The notes beneath the pieces are model-generated. The model saw nothing but the letters and a program-made list of their open reading frames with translations. It was not told the DNA's origin and did no database searches. From Kitagawia praeruptora (taxonomy: Eukaryota > Streptophyta > Magnoliopsida > Apiales > Apiaceae): 64,000 nucleotides of DNA. Each line of letters starts with the position of its first letter. The first letter of the stretch is position 1. Shown here piece after piece: positions 53,391 through 64,000 of this stretch. The position numbers were made by a program, and so were the translations under genes. The stretch spans positions 92,067,001 to 92,131,000 of the forward strand of contig CM075354.1 of the NCBI GenBank assembly GCA_037693485.1, read 5' to 3'.

Positions 53391-56300
53391 TGTAATAACC
53401 CTAACTTTGGAAAGGCTACAGTGCCCAAATGAATAGTAAATTTCGAGGATTTAGAGAAATGGTATATAGGTACTTTATACTGGAAACATAAAATGAATAA
53501 ACAGAAACCATATTAGTGTTGTACAATGGAAATAAGTGACTCGAAATGACGATAGATTCCAGAAATTCCTGAAACATGGATTTTGAGGATTTTGATTTCG
53601 AATAAGCTTCTATTGGACATTTAGGAGCATGGAAACATTATAAGAATTATATATTGAGGAATTAGTGAATTTAGGTTAAACCAAAGGATTATTAAGTTAA
53701 GAGAATGCCAAGGGAAATTGGATTCGTAAATGGTTTCAAAACCACTGAGATAATGAGGTACATTCGAAACGAACCATAATTAGACGAATATGGAGATTAA
53801 GCAACCAAGATTTATAATATAACAAGGATATATATATCACATTATTAGCACCAAAAGTATTAGTACAATACTTAGGAAAAAACAAGAAAAAAAGAATTAT
53901 GAGATCATGAACATGACATCACATTCCATTAACATTTTTAAGGGGTAAATTAGTAACTTGGCAAGGTTTAATCACAAAATATCTTCCAAAGCTTCCAAGG
54001 TAAGCTAGAATATACAAGATTAACACAAGATAAGAGCAAAAATCAAGAAAAAAACCTCTCCCCCATCTAGTTTATCCCATTCGGCAAAAAAGAAAAAAAA
54101 AAGGAGAAAATCAAAACCAAAACCCTAGCTCTCTTCAACTACAAATCTAAGGAAAATTCATGGGTATTCTTGGAGGTTAGGAAGAATCATCTACAAAATT
54201 TCAAGGCAAACCAACATCATTTGCATAGGTAATAAAATCATTGAAGTTGATGATGAATAGTGATGAATAGTAGTTTTCAAGAAACTAACTTGATTTTCAT
54301 GGTTCTTTTAGTTGATTTAAGCTATACTAAGGTTGTTAAAGGTGTGCCCAAGGCTTGTTAAGTGTTGTAAAGCTTCAAGAAGGTATAAACACTCTTGCCC
54401 CTTTTTATATTATGATGAATATTGTTGGTTTAAGTGATTAAGTGGTGTAAAGATTAAGATTATGATGTTATAAGTGTTTGTAAGTGATTAAAGTTGATTT
54501 TGGAAGGAGTTTTGGATTGTAACCATGGCTGGTAATGAAGACCACATGGTGTAGGTGATGATTATGGTGTTTGATGATTGATTTGGAGGAGTTTGATTTT
54601 GGAAAGTATGAAATTACAGCAGTTATAATGTCCGATTTTCGTTAGAACGAAATCTGCCCTGTTTTTAGCAACTGTGCACACACGGTAGGTTACTGTCCAG
54701 CACACCAAGGGACCATGAGATGATATAGCTTAGTTCATAGATTGTTTTGATATAAGGTGCGTTAAAATCTGATGAACGGTTTAGGAGAAAAGTCAGTTTT
54801 AGTGAAAGGTGTTCGAAAACCGAGAAACTGTAATTGTATCAACTTTGAGGTTATGATCAACCTACTTAGACATTTTTAAAAATTATGAAACTTTGGGATA
54901 ATATGGTAGGGTAGTCAAAGAGACATTACCAGTTGACCTTGTAGTAAAAATCGAAATCTATAATTTATGGGGATTTTTACAGTTAAGTGTGGTCATTAGG
55001 GGAGATAGTGAAAAACCACTGAAACTTCGATTGAGCTTATTAATGGTTAAATTCTTGAGCCTTTGGGATAATAATAATACGTTAAACATATGTTGAAGTG
55101 TAAAGGGTGTTGTTATACGAGAGGGTAGTGAGTAAGAGGTGTGGTATTCTAATGACGGTCCTTTTGTGTTTATAGAAATTCCGGAGGAGGAACCAGCCAT
55201 ACTGTCAGGATACAGGAACAGAGGCAAGATTCTTCTATCCCTACTTTAAAAATTATTTATCTTCGGAATAATAATGATATTATGGAATATATGATGTATA
55301 TGTGATGCTTTTGTTGCTATATTGCAAAGAATATATTCTCTTGATTGTGGGAAGTTAAAGAGAGATGTATATGTTTTCTGAAATATGAATATAGAGATGA
55401 TTACGAATGGAGCGAATATGCTCTAGGGTAAAAGAGATATGAAAGAGAATGGTATCAGTTGTTATCTAGGGTTATATGGTTTATAATGCTATATTACAAA
55501 CATTCTTTTTAGTGTATGTTATATACATATATTTTATAGAAATAATGTGCGAGAAAGAAAGTGATATATGAGAATGGAAATGAGATGAGTAAATGATATG
55601 TGGAAATGAAAGTGAAAAAATGGAAATGTGGAATGACATTTAGTAAATAGAATAATGATTGGACAAAAGGGGGATAGCAATAAAAAGCATAAGAGGCTGT
55701 GTGTTGCACAGTCCAGCAATTAATATTTTAATTCGGCCCAAGAGTTGCCGAAGGAGGATGTAGTGGTGGACCTTCCTCCAGGGGGATGTAGTGGTGGACC
55801 TTCCTCCTTCTACCGGTAGTAAAAAGGGACGGATACGGAGGGCGACTGATCATCGTGCCTCACGTATTCGGCAACAGTGAAAACCCCTACAATATGTGAA
55901 TAAAGAATAAATGATAAAGTCAGATTGGTATACTGGAAAGGGAAAATGATATGAAAGATGGAATTATTGTTATAGATGAAGAGAAACTGATTTTATATTC
56001 ATTTATAAAAATTGTTACATAAGAAGGAAATGAGATGATGATAGTAAGAGATTTAAGTAAGTATTCATATTATCCTGAGATATTACACTGAAAGATTATA
56101 TTGATTGTTATATTATCTAAGAAGAGAAACTGATACTGTATTATTCTAGATTTCCTTCTTATAATAGTAAGTGGATGATGCATTATTAAATAAGAGTTTT
56201 ATTCTTCCTTAAAGTTTATAACTGCTTACCATTTACATATGTATATACATGTATACATGGTCACATTTTTTAAACTCTAGTTATAATAATATCTTGCTGA

Positions 56301-56764
56301 GCTATTATAGCTCACTTTTGCTACTTATCTATATACAGCTAGGTATGCCAATACTACGCAGAACGCCCCGCAAGAGGGTAAGGGAAAGGCGACCTTCTGA
56401 GAGCTCGTTAGCATCAATCCCCGAGGTAGACGACCAGCGCAAGGGGTTTAGTGGTCTTATGTACATTAAGTGTGTAAGTGTGCAAGGTTGTAATAAATTT
56501 GGTTGTTGAAATGCTTCTTGTAGAAGCATCACTCAACAATGTACTTAAGTATGATTCTGGGTTTGTAATAACTTTCTAACTCTAAACTTTTATTATGGTG
56601 AATGTTGTTCTCTGAGCATATGACTGGTGTGTGTGAGTGTATTACTGTGGGGTCAACTACATAAGTATTAATTAAAAAAAAAAAAAACCCAAGAGATATT
56701 GATTTTGAATGGAAGTTGGTCCGTGATGGCCCAGATTCATGACCCCGGATTTGGGGCTGTCACA
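53391..56764 (+). repeat. 5' LTR of element C
   Basis: 3374 bp. Contains a 28-bp tandem duplication (GGATGTAGTGGTGGACCTTC) at about 55756-55812. Small frames repeated in both LTRs (e.g. 56339-56509) are not supported as genes. Confidence 0.95.
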
Positions 56765-56767
56765 GTT

Positions 56768-56779
56768 TGGTATCAGAGC
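56768..56779 (+). promoter_or_regulatory. Primer binding site of element C
   Basis: TGGTATCAGAGC three bases after the LTR. Confidence 0.92.
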
Positions 56780-56958
56780 TAAGAGTCATAATGCTCAGGA
56801 ACAAGAGTGATAATAATATTGTATCATTTATAATATAAATTTTGAACTTCCATCAAGTTCAGGGGTGGTATATCGCAGGTAGTATTTATTTTAAGTATTG
56901 TTTATAATTTTATAGACCGTTACTAATAGAATTTTATGTTTTATTATAGGGAGCAGAG

Positions 56959-57909
56959 ATGGGTGAGCCGAGTCAAGACCCCCAGTGGCTAGGACTACCC
57001 GAGCAGGAGATTAGAGACTTGTTGCTGGTAGGTGTAGAGGTTCCAGAGTATGCTATTGATGACCTCAGGGAGAGACGACGGGCGAGTGCTAGAGAGAGAT
57101 ATGAGCAGAGACTGAGGGAGGAGGCTGAGGAGCGCAGGCAGAGGGATGCTGTGGCCATAGTGCCATATTCTGGTAGACCATATGTAGGACCTGATGGGGC
57201 CGGACCTTCCCGAGTGCGGACGGATATTCCTGAGGAGGAGATGCCCTTACGTAAGAGGCCTAGGCTATCTGTTATACCTGAGGAGCCGATTGAGTGGAGG
57301 GACATTCATGTGACTCCTACTCCTGTCCCACCTGTCCCAGTGCCATCACCAGTTCCATCTCCTCTACCTAGCCCCGACCCTTTTGAGGACCCAGTTGAGC
57401 AGTTCACTCCACCGGGACACTTTATCATGTCAGAGGATGAGTTGGAGGATGACCCTTCCGAGGATGCGGACACAGAGCCTATTCCTCCGTCTCCACATGC
57501 AGTTCCATCCCCACCATTTGCACCACCACCACCTCCACCAGTGGATGCACCCCCACTTGTAGATGTACCTCCCCAAGATGCTATGCCACCTCAGGAGGCA
57601 CCTATGTTTCCAGCTGGTCAGTTGCCAGCTATTTTCTTGTCAGATTACTTTGCCCTTCAGGGACAGCTGGATGAGTCCCGTCGGACTATAGATACGCTTA
57701 TACAGAGGTTAGACAGGGCGAGAGGAGGAGGAGGTGTGATACCAGATGGGTTGACTTTGAGCATAGTTAGTATCGAGCTGCGGGCACTCGGTGATATTAG
57801 GACGATGTTGGGAGACAGAGGGGATCCAGTATGGAGGGCTCAGATAGTTGATACAGTCACCACTATGGTAGTGCAGATCAGAGACGTTATCAGGGCGTCG
57901 TTACCATGA
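56959..57909 (+). CDS. Element C accessory protein upstream of gag (316 aa)
   Basis: An intact frame lies between PBS and gag. ATG 56959 follows TTTTATTATAGGGAGCAGAG, which looks like a splice acceptor, so an intron may precede it. It is much more GC-rich than its surroundings. The N-terminal third is charged and helical (…LRERRRASARERYEQRLREE…), the middle (about 115-215) is very Pro-rich, and a coiled-coil segment (ALQGQLDESRRTIDTLIQRL) starts near 233. No catalytic motif, no zinc finger, no membrane segment. I do not recognise a family. Element D has a broken frame in the same position. Confidence 0.72.
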   Translation: MGEPSQDPQWLGLPEQEIRDLLLVGVEVPEYAIDDLRERRRASARERYEQRLREEAEERRQRDAVAIVPYSGRPYVGPDGAGPSRVRTDIPEEEMPLRKRPRLSVIPEEPIEWRDIHVTPTPVPPVPVPSPVPSPLPSPDPFEDPVEQFTPPGHFIMSEDELEDDPSEDADTEPIPPSPHAVPSPPFAPPPPPPVDAPPLVDVPPQDAMPPQEAPMFPAGQLPAIFLSDYFALQGQLDESRRTIDTLIQRLDRARGGGGVIPDGLTLSIVSIELRALGDIRTMLGDRGDPVWRAQIVDTVTTMVVQIRDVIRASLP

Positions 57910-58438
57910 TTAGGAGTAGTAGTCTTGGATACTAATCAGACTAGTCATCTTGTGGATGTCATTTTGGGGATTAGGTTAGTTGTTTACTGTCTTAATCCCA
58001 GTCTGATTAGAGGACAGCTAGTAGTGCTTTTGTTATAGCGAGTTAGTATGTACAGTTATGCTTTTGGGGTTTCGAACCTTGTACTTTATGATGTATGATA
58101 TTAGTAGTAAAAGACGTTGTACCCAAGTTGTAAAATATTTATGTAAATTAATGAAGTTTATGTGCTTTGCCTAATTTTATCGTATTTTGATATTAAATGT
58201 TGAGAATCAAAAATATTGATATATATGAGGTGATTGACTTAAATGAAAAGGTTATTGTGCTAAAGGTACTAAGCTTGTTTGTCAAGGTTGTATTATAATT
58301 AAATATTACTTGTGTGAAGTTAAAAATATTGGGATGCATAAATAAGTTAATTAATGATATAATTGTGCATATATGGAAATGATGTATATTGTACCCTAAA
58401 TTGGGTGATTAATGAAGAATATTATTATATACAGAATC
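57910..58438. other. Spacer before gag of C
   Basis: T-rich, no gene seen. Confidence 0.65.
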
Positions 58439-59710
58439 ATGCCGCCTAAGCGTAATAATAGAATGAATGCAAGGGAAAATGAGAGAGAGGAAGCAAGTCA
58501 GAATAGGCAGGGTGAAAACGCTCATAATGAACAAGATCATGAGGAAGAAGAAGATGAATCAACTGGCCAACAGGGAAATCAGGGTGGTAACCCTTTTAAC
58601 CAATTTATGGAACTTTTGAGGCAGAATTTAGCTAATCCACAGAATCCGCCACAACCACCTGTTCTTCCCAACCAGGCAGCTAACTCTTTTCGTGCTTTTA
58701 AGTCACTAAAACCCCCAGAATTTGAGGGAACCACTAACCCAGTAGCAGCCAGGGCATGGCTGAAAGAAATGGAGAAGGCTTTTGAGATACTGAGGGTAGA
58801 GGAAGATCAGAAGACAGTCTTTGCAGCCTATCTCCTAAAGGGAGAGGCAAATTATTGGTGGGAAGCTAAGAAAAATCTCGAGGGAGAGGGAGTGATAACT
58901 TGGGAGCGTTTCACTAGGGTGTTTCTAGACAAATATTCCCCTAGGTACTTAGAGAACCAGATGGAAATAAAATTTTTGGAGCTAAAGCAGGAAAATCTAA
59001 CAGTGGCTGAGTATGAAACGAAATTTACCGAACTGTCGAGGTTTGTTCCAGAATTCGTGCGTACTGAAGAGCAACGAGCGAAGAGGTTTCAACAAGGATT
59101 GAAACCATGGCTACGTACTAGAGTGGCACCATTCGAATTGACTGATTATGCTGCGGTGGTTCAGAAGGCATCTATTATCGAGGCCGAGAGTGAACAAAAC
59201 CAATTAGGTCGAGAGAACAAGAAAAGAAAATTTGAGGGTCCAAAAGGAGGGTCAAGTGAGGGAAGCTACTTTAATAAATTTGGTAAAGGACAAAAACCCC
59301 AGTTTGGAAAGTCAGGGAATAATAAGACTACCAGTGAGACGGTGAATCAGGGTGGTAGATCCACAGGAACCTTTCAGTCTAATCAATCGCGACCACCACT
59401 GCCATATTGCAACACGTGTGGTAAGAAGCATATCGGAGAGTGTAAGATGTTAGGAGTAACTTGCTTTAAGTGTGGACAGAAAGGACATTATCAGGACAGG
59501 TGTCCATCAGCTGATAAGAGTGATGCAAAGTGTTATCAATGTGGAAGACTAGGACATATTGCTAGGGATTGTCGTTCTGGTGGGTCGTCTGCGTCAGGAC
59601 AGAGTGTGACTGCTTCAAACAGGCCTACTGCTAGAGTGTATAACATGACTTTAGGAGAGGCATTGAGAAAGCCGGATACAGATGCAGGTGAACATTTTTC
59701 TAGTATTTAA
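58439..59710 (+). CDS. Element C gag (423 aa)
   Basis: I choose ATG 58439 (MPPKRNNRMNAREN), which parallels the gag start of element D. ATG 58412 would add nine residues. An acidic, Gln-rich N-terminus is followed by the gypsy retrotrans_gag domain (WLKEMEKAF…YWWEAKKNLE…LKQENLTVAEYETKFTEL) and a basic linker. At the C-terminus are a CNTCGKKHIGEC motif and two CCHC knuckles, CFKCGQKGHYQDRC and CYQCGRLGHIARDC. It closely parallels gag of D and has no internal stop. The last recognisable block (ARVYNMTLGEAL) corresponds to the residues just before protease in D (ARTFNMNMNDAV). The frame then ends 20 codons later. It should form particles and package RNA. Confidence 0.9.
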   Translation: MPPKRNNRMNARENEREEASQNRQGENAHNEQDHEEEEDESTGQQGNQGGNPFNQFMELLRQNLANPQNPPQPPVLPNQAANSFRAFKSLKPPEFEGTTNPVAARAWLKEMEKAFEILRVEEDQKTVFAAYLLKGEANYWWEAKKNLEGEGVITWERFTRVFLDKYSPRYLENQMEIKFLELKQENLTVAEYETKFTELSRFVPEFVRTEEQRAKRFQQGLKPWLRTRVAPFELTDYAAVVQKASIIEAESEQNQLGRENKKRKFEGPKGGSSEGSYFNKFGKGQKPQFGKSGNNKTTSETVNQGGRSTGTFQSNQSRPPLPYCNTCGKKHIGECKMLGVTCFKCGQKGHYQDRCPSADKSDAKCYQCGRLGHIARDCRSGGSSASGQSVTASNRPTARVYNMTLGEALRKPDTDAGEHFSSI

Positions 59711-60258
59711 ATTTTTAGTGTAAATGTTTGGTTAGGAATCAATGTGGTCAATGAATGGTATAGGTAGGTTGATAATCTAGATAAGGAAAATTAGTATCTG
59801 TTGGGGTTTAGGAATTCTATGAAAAGGAGAACAATAGTATTTTGAGGGTAAACCACAGACTTGTTTATATACGAACAGGAAATATATATTATAGGTAATA
59901 TTTTCTTACAATTGTTTCAAAGAATCTTATTCTAGTCGGATTTCTGGAAGATTTTACAGAGACAAGATATAATAAGAGCGAAATATGTATATTTTATGTC
60001 ATGATAGAGATCAACATAGGGATAAACCATAAGTGAGATACACTACCATTCAGGAGAGGCCAATGTGGTGGCCGATACCCATAACTAAAAGAGGGATGTT
60101 GATGAATGACAAGCAAGTTATGTTGGTGTAATTTTGCGCAAACAAGATAGAGATATTATGAAGGAAAAAGGATGGAGAAAGTGATATAGAAGTTATAAGG
60201 TGTAGATGAAAAGGTATCTATGGACATTTCTGACGTGATTCCGGGACGGAATCCTTTT
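59711..60258 (+). other. 3' part of element C interior, no coding function seen
   Basis: About 550 bp replace the whole pol gene. Only the last 30 bp (GGGACGGAATCC.. into the PPT) clearly match the same position in element D (47090-47115). Confidence 0.7.
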
Positions 60259-60271
60259 AAGGAGGGAAGAA
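60259..60271 (+). promoter_or_regulatory. Polypurine tract of element C
   Basis: AAGGAGGGAAGAA directly before the 3' LTR. Confidence 0.88.
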
Positions 60272-63200
60272 TGTAATAACCCTAACTTTGGAAAGGCTAC
60301 AGTGCCCAAATGAATAGTAAATTTCGAGGATTTAGAGAAATGGTATATAGGTACTTTATACTGGAAACATAAAATGAATAAACAGAAACCATATTAGTGT
60401 TGTACAATGGAAATAAGTGACTCGAAATGACGATAGATTCCAGAAATTCCTGAAACATGGATTTTGAGGATTTTGATTTCGAATAAGCTTCTATTGGACA
60501 TTTAGGAGCATGGAAACATTATAAGAATTATATATTGAGGAATTAGTGAATTTAGGTTAAACCAAAGGATTATTAAGTTAAGAGAATGCCAAGGGAAATT
60601 GGATTCGTAAATGGTTTCAAAACCACTGAGATAATGAGGTACATTCGAAACGAACCATAATTAGACGAATGTGGAGATTAAGCAACCAAGATTTATAATA
60701 TAACAAGGATATATATATCACATTATTAGCACCAAAAGTATTAGTACAATACTTAGGAAAAAACAAGAAAAAGAGAATTATGAGATCATGAACATGACAT
60801 CACATTCCATTAACATTTTTAAGGGGTAAATTAGTAACTTGGCAAGGTTTAATCACAAAATATCTTCCAAAGCTTCCAAGGTAAGCTAGAATATACAAGA
60901 TTAACACAAGATAAGAGCCAAAATCAAGAAAAAAACCTCTCCCCCATCTAGTTTATCCCATTCGGCAAAAAAGAAAAAAAAAGGAGAAAATCAAAACCAA
61001 AACCCTAGCTCTCTTCAACTACAAATCTAAGGAAAATTCATGGGTATTCTTGGAGGTTAGGAAGAATCATCTACAAAATTTCAAGACAAACCAACATCAT
61101 TTGCATAGGTAATAAAATCATTGAAGTTGATGATGAATAGTGATGAATAGTAGTTTTCAAGAAACTAACTTGATTTTCATGGTTCTTTTAGTTGATTTAA
61201 GCTATACTAAGGTTGTTAAAGGTGTGCCCAAGGCTTGTTAAGTGTTGTAAAGCTTCAAGAAGGTATAAACACTCTTGCCCCTTTTTATATTATGATGAAT
61301 ATTGTTGGTTTAAGTGATTAAGTGGTGTAAAGATTAAGATTATGATGTTATAAGTGTTTGTAAGTGATTAAAGTTGATTTTGGAAGGAGTTTTGGATTGT
61401 AACCATGGCTGGTAATGAAGACCACATGGTGTAGGTGATGATTATGGTGTTTGATGATTGATTTGGAGGAGTTTGATTTTGGAAAGTATGAAATTACAGC
61501 AGTTATAATGTCCGATTTTCGTTAGAACGAAATCTGCCCTGTTTTTAGCAACTGTGCACACACGGTAGGTTACTGTCCAGCACACCAAGGGACCATGAGA
61601 TTATATAGCTTAGTTCATAGATTGTTTTGATATAAGGTGCGTTAAAATCTGATGAACGGTTTAGGAGAAAAGTCAGTTTTAGTGAAAGGTGTTCGAAAAC
61701 CGAGAAACTGTAATTGTATCAACTTTGAGGTTATGATCAACCTACTTAGACATTTTTAAAAATTATGAAACTTTGGGATAATATGGTAGGGTAGTCAAAG
61801 AGACATTACCAGTTGACCTTGTAGTAAAAATCGAAATCTATAATTTATGGGGATTTTTACAGTTAAGTGTGGTCATTAGGGGAGATAGTGAAAAACCACT
61901 GAAACTTCGATTGAGCTTATTAATGGTTAAATTTTTGAGCCTTTGGGATAATAATAATACGTTAAACATATGTTGAAGTGTAAAGGGTGTTGTTATACGA
62001 GAGGGTAGTGAGTAAGAGGTGTGGTATTCTAATGACGGTCCTTTTGTGTTTATAGAAATTCCGGAGGAGGAACCAGCCATACTGTCAGGATACAGGAACA
62101 GAGGCAAGATTCTTCTATCCCTACTTTAAAAATTATTTATCTTCGGAATAATAATGATATTATGGAATATATGATGTATATGTGATGCTTTTGTTGCTAT
62201 ATTGCTAAGAATATATTCTCTTGATTGTGGGAAGTTAAAGAGAGATGTATATGTTTTCTGAAATATGAATATAGAGATGATTACGAATGGAGCGAATATG
62301 CTCTAGGGTAAAAGAGATATGAAAGAGAATAGTATCAGTTGTTATCTAGGGTTATATGGTTTATAATGCTATATTACAAACATTCTTTTTAGTGTATGTT
62401 ATATACATATATTTTATAGAAATAATGTGCGAGAAAGAAAGTGATATATGAGAATGGAAATGAGATGAGTAAATGATATGTGGAAATGAAAGTGAGAAAA
62501 TGGAAATGTGGAATGACATTTAGTAAATAGAATAATGATTGGACAAAAGGGGGATAACAATAAAAAGCATAAGAGGCTGTGTGCTGCACAGTCCAGCAAT
62601 TAATATTTTAATTCGGCCCAAGAGTTGCCGAAGGAGGATGTAGTGGTGGACCTTCCTCCAGGGGGATGTAGTGGTGGAGCTTCCTCCTTCTACCGGTAGT
62701 AAAAAGGGACGGATACGGAGGGCGACTGATCATCGTGCCTCACGTATTCGGTAACAGTGAAAACCCCTACAATATGTGAATAAAGAATAAATGATAAAGT
62801 CAGATTGGTATACTGGAAAGGGAAAATGATATGAAAGATGGAATTATTGTTATAGATGAAGAGAAACTGATTTTATCTTCATTTATAAAAATCGTTACAT
62901 AAGAAGGAAATGAGATGATGATAGTAAGAGATTTAAGTAAGTATTCATATTATCCTGAGATATTACACTGAAAGATTATATTGATTGTTATATTATCTAA
63001 GAAGAGAAACTGATACTGTATTATTCTAGATTTCCTTCTTATAATAGTAAGTGGATGATGCATTATTAAATAAGAGTTTTATTCTTCCTTAAAGTTTATA
63101 ACTGCTTACCATTTACATATGTATATACATGTATACATGGTCACATTTTTTAAACTCTAGTTATAATAATATCTTGCTGAGCTATTATAGCTCACTCTTG

Positions 63201-63646
63201 CTACTTATCTATATACAGCTAGGTATGCCAATACTACGCAGAACGCCCCGCAAGAGGGTAAGGGAAAGGCGATCTTCTGAGAGCTCGTTAGCATCAATCC
63301 CCGAGGTAGACGACCAGCGCAAGGGGTTTAGTGGTCTTATGTACATTAAGTGTGTAAGTGTGCAAGGTTGTAATAAATTTGGTTGTTGAAATGCTTCTTG
63401 TAGAAGCATCACTCAACAATGTACTTAAGTATGATTCTGGGTTTGTAATAACTTTCTAACTCTAAACTTTTATTATGGTGAATGTTGTTCTCTGAGCATA
63501 TGACTGGTGTGTGTGAGTGTATTACTGTGGGGTCAACTACATAAGTATTAATTAAAAAAAAAAAAAAAACCCAAGAGATATTGATTTTGAATGGAAGTTG
63601 GTCCGTGATGGCCCAGATTCATGACCCCGGATTTGGGACTGTCACA
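60272..63646 (+). repeat. 3' LTR of element C
   Basis: 3375 bp, same termini as the 5' LTR. Followed by TSD CTAAG. Confidence 0.95.
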
Positions 63647-63651
63647 CTAAG

Positions 63652-63693
63652 TCTCATGGACCCAAACTTGTTTGGGTACCAAAGGAAAAGTAA
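63652..63693 (+). pseudogene. Element B gag, last codons
   Basis: Resumes the gag frame after element C (…HGPKLVWVPKEK, TAA 63691-63693), as in element A. Confidence 0.9.
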
Positions 63694-64000
63694 TACCTTT
63701 GTGTTTGCAGGGCAAAGAAAGTGAAAAGAAGGTCATGTGGATTTTGGATAGTGGATGCTCAAATCATATGACTGGTGATATGGCCCTGCTATCACAGTAT
63801 GAGGAAAAGGCTGGCCCAATGGTTGCTTTTGGAGATGACAGCATGGGTAACACATTGGGATATGGCAAGCTGAAAGTTGGTAATGTCATCATTGAAGATG
63901 TAGCACTAGTCAAGGGGCTCAAGCATAATCTGTTAAGTGTTGGTCAGTTTACTGATAGAGGATTCAAAGTGAATTTTGACAAAGATGAATGTTTGATCAC
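63694..64000 (+). CDS. Element B pol start: protease (runs off window)
   Basis: The pol frame is open from inside the gag end onward. Reaching the protease active site (ILDSGCSNHMTGD, ATG 63735), it has GAA where element A has a TAA stop. The frame is open to the window end (…FDKDECLI). TTTGTGTTTGCAG at 63702-63714 resembles a splice acceptor just upstream. Confidence 0.88.

Larger units (their letters stand above)
53391..63646 (+). mobile_element. Element C: non-autonomous Ty3/gypsy LTR retrotransposon with gag but no pol
   Basis: Two LTRs of 3374 and 3375 bp (TGTAATAACC...CTGTCACA) differ at about 20 places by eye (~0.6%) and are flanked by TSD CTAAG. The 3.5-kb interior has a PBS, a 316-aa frame, a complete gag and a PPT, but no protease, RT, RNase H or integrase motif. 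The TR-GAG class of plant elements has this form. The gag, PBS, PPT region and LTR termini resemble element D, so a Tekay/Del-like chromovirus is the likely parent and helper. Confidence 0.94.
49596..64000 (+). mobile_element. Element B: second copy of the element-A family, interrupted by element C, right end outside window
   Basis: LTR 49596-50885, PBS, gag from 50931 and, after element C, the gag end and protease start (63652 to the window edge) match element A closely. Its one visible LTR is 1290 bp. Removing C restores continuity with A across the gag C-terminus. Confidence 0.95.

Noticed and set aside
56249..56509. 86-codon frame near the end of the C LTR
   Set aside because: GC-rich and somewhat gene-like, but duplicated only as part of the LTR, with no domain. 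Left as LTR sequence.
53391..63646. Two independent solo LTRs rather than element C
   Set aside because: A PBS follows the left copy, a PPT precedes the right one, and a single CTAAG TSD pair flanks the whole unit.

Overview
This window is intergenic DNA of a plant nuclear genome, most likely a eudicot. It is AT-rich and consists almost entirely of transposable elements inserted into one another. The plant assignment rests on the element families (Ty1/copia with a Sirevirus-type gag, Ty3/gypsy chromovirus with a C-terminal chromodomain, CACTA DNA transposons) and on captured gene fragments that resemble plant Sec16, gamma-glutamyltranspeptidase, GDSL lipase and MO25-like genes. I see no intact host gene, no tRNA or rRNA gene and no CRISPR array. 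The species cannot be named from the sequence.

Left half (1-25904): element E is a minus-strand Ty1/copia retrotransposon. Its 5' LTR lies at 24798-25904 and its 3' LTR at 1-637, cut by the window edge. Two later insertions split it. CACTA-1 (3694-8039, perfect 14-bp TIRs, 3-bp TSD ATA) sits in the gag-pol frame and carries pieces of at least three host genes. Element A (9887-23991, plus strand, TSD ATTAT, 1292-bp LTRs) is a 14.1-kb Sirevirus-like copia element. It has a large gag, a damaged pol, and an extra frame of about 1,580 codons between pol and the 3' LTR.

Middle (25905-34115): old, badly decayed minus-strand copia DNA (F) with recognisable Sirevirus-type gag, protease and reverse-transcriptase remnants, a cluster of polypurine-like tracts and several degenerate repeats.

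Right half (34116-64000): a nested series. F is broken by CACTA-2 (left end 34116; carries exons of a MO25-like gene). CACTA-2 is broken by D (38232 onward, chromovirus, 3.2-kb LTRs). The second LTR of D is broken at 49595/49596 by B (a second copy of the element-A family). B is broken inside gag by C (53391-63646, TSD CTAAG), a non-autonomous Ty3/gypsy element with 3.37-kb LTRs that encodes gag and one extra upstream protein but no pol. This gives five levels: F > CACTA-2 > D > B > C. The right ends of CACTA-2, D and B lie outside the window.

How the parts work together: A and B are copies of one family and show where each is broken. C shares its PBS type, 3' internal end, LTR termini and gag layout with D, so C probably relied on proteins from D-like autonomous relatives. 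No pol frame in the window is complete.
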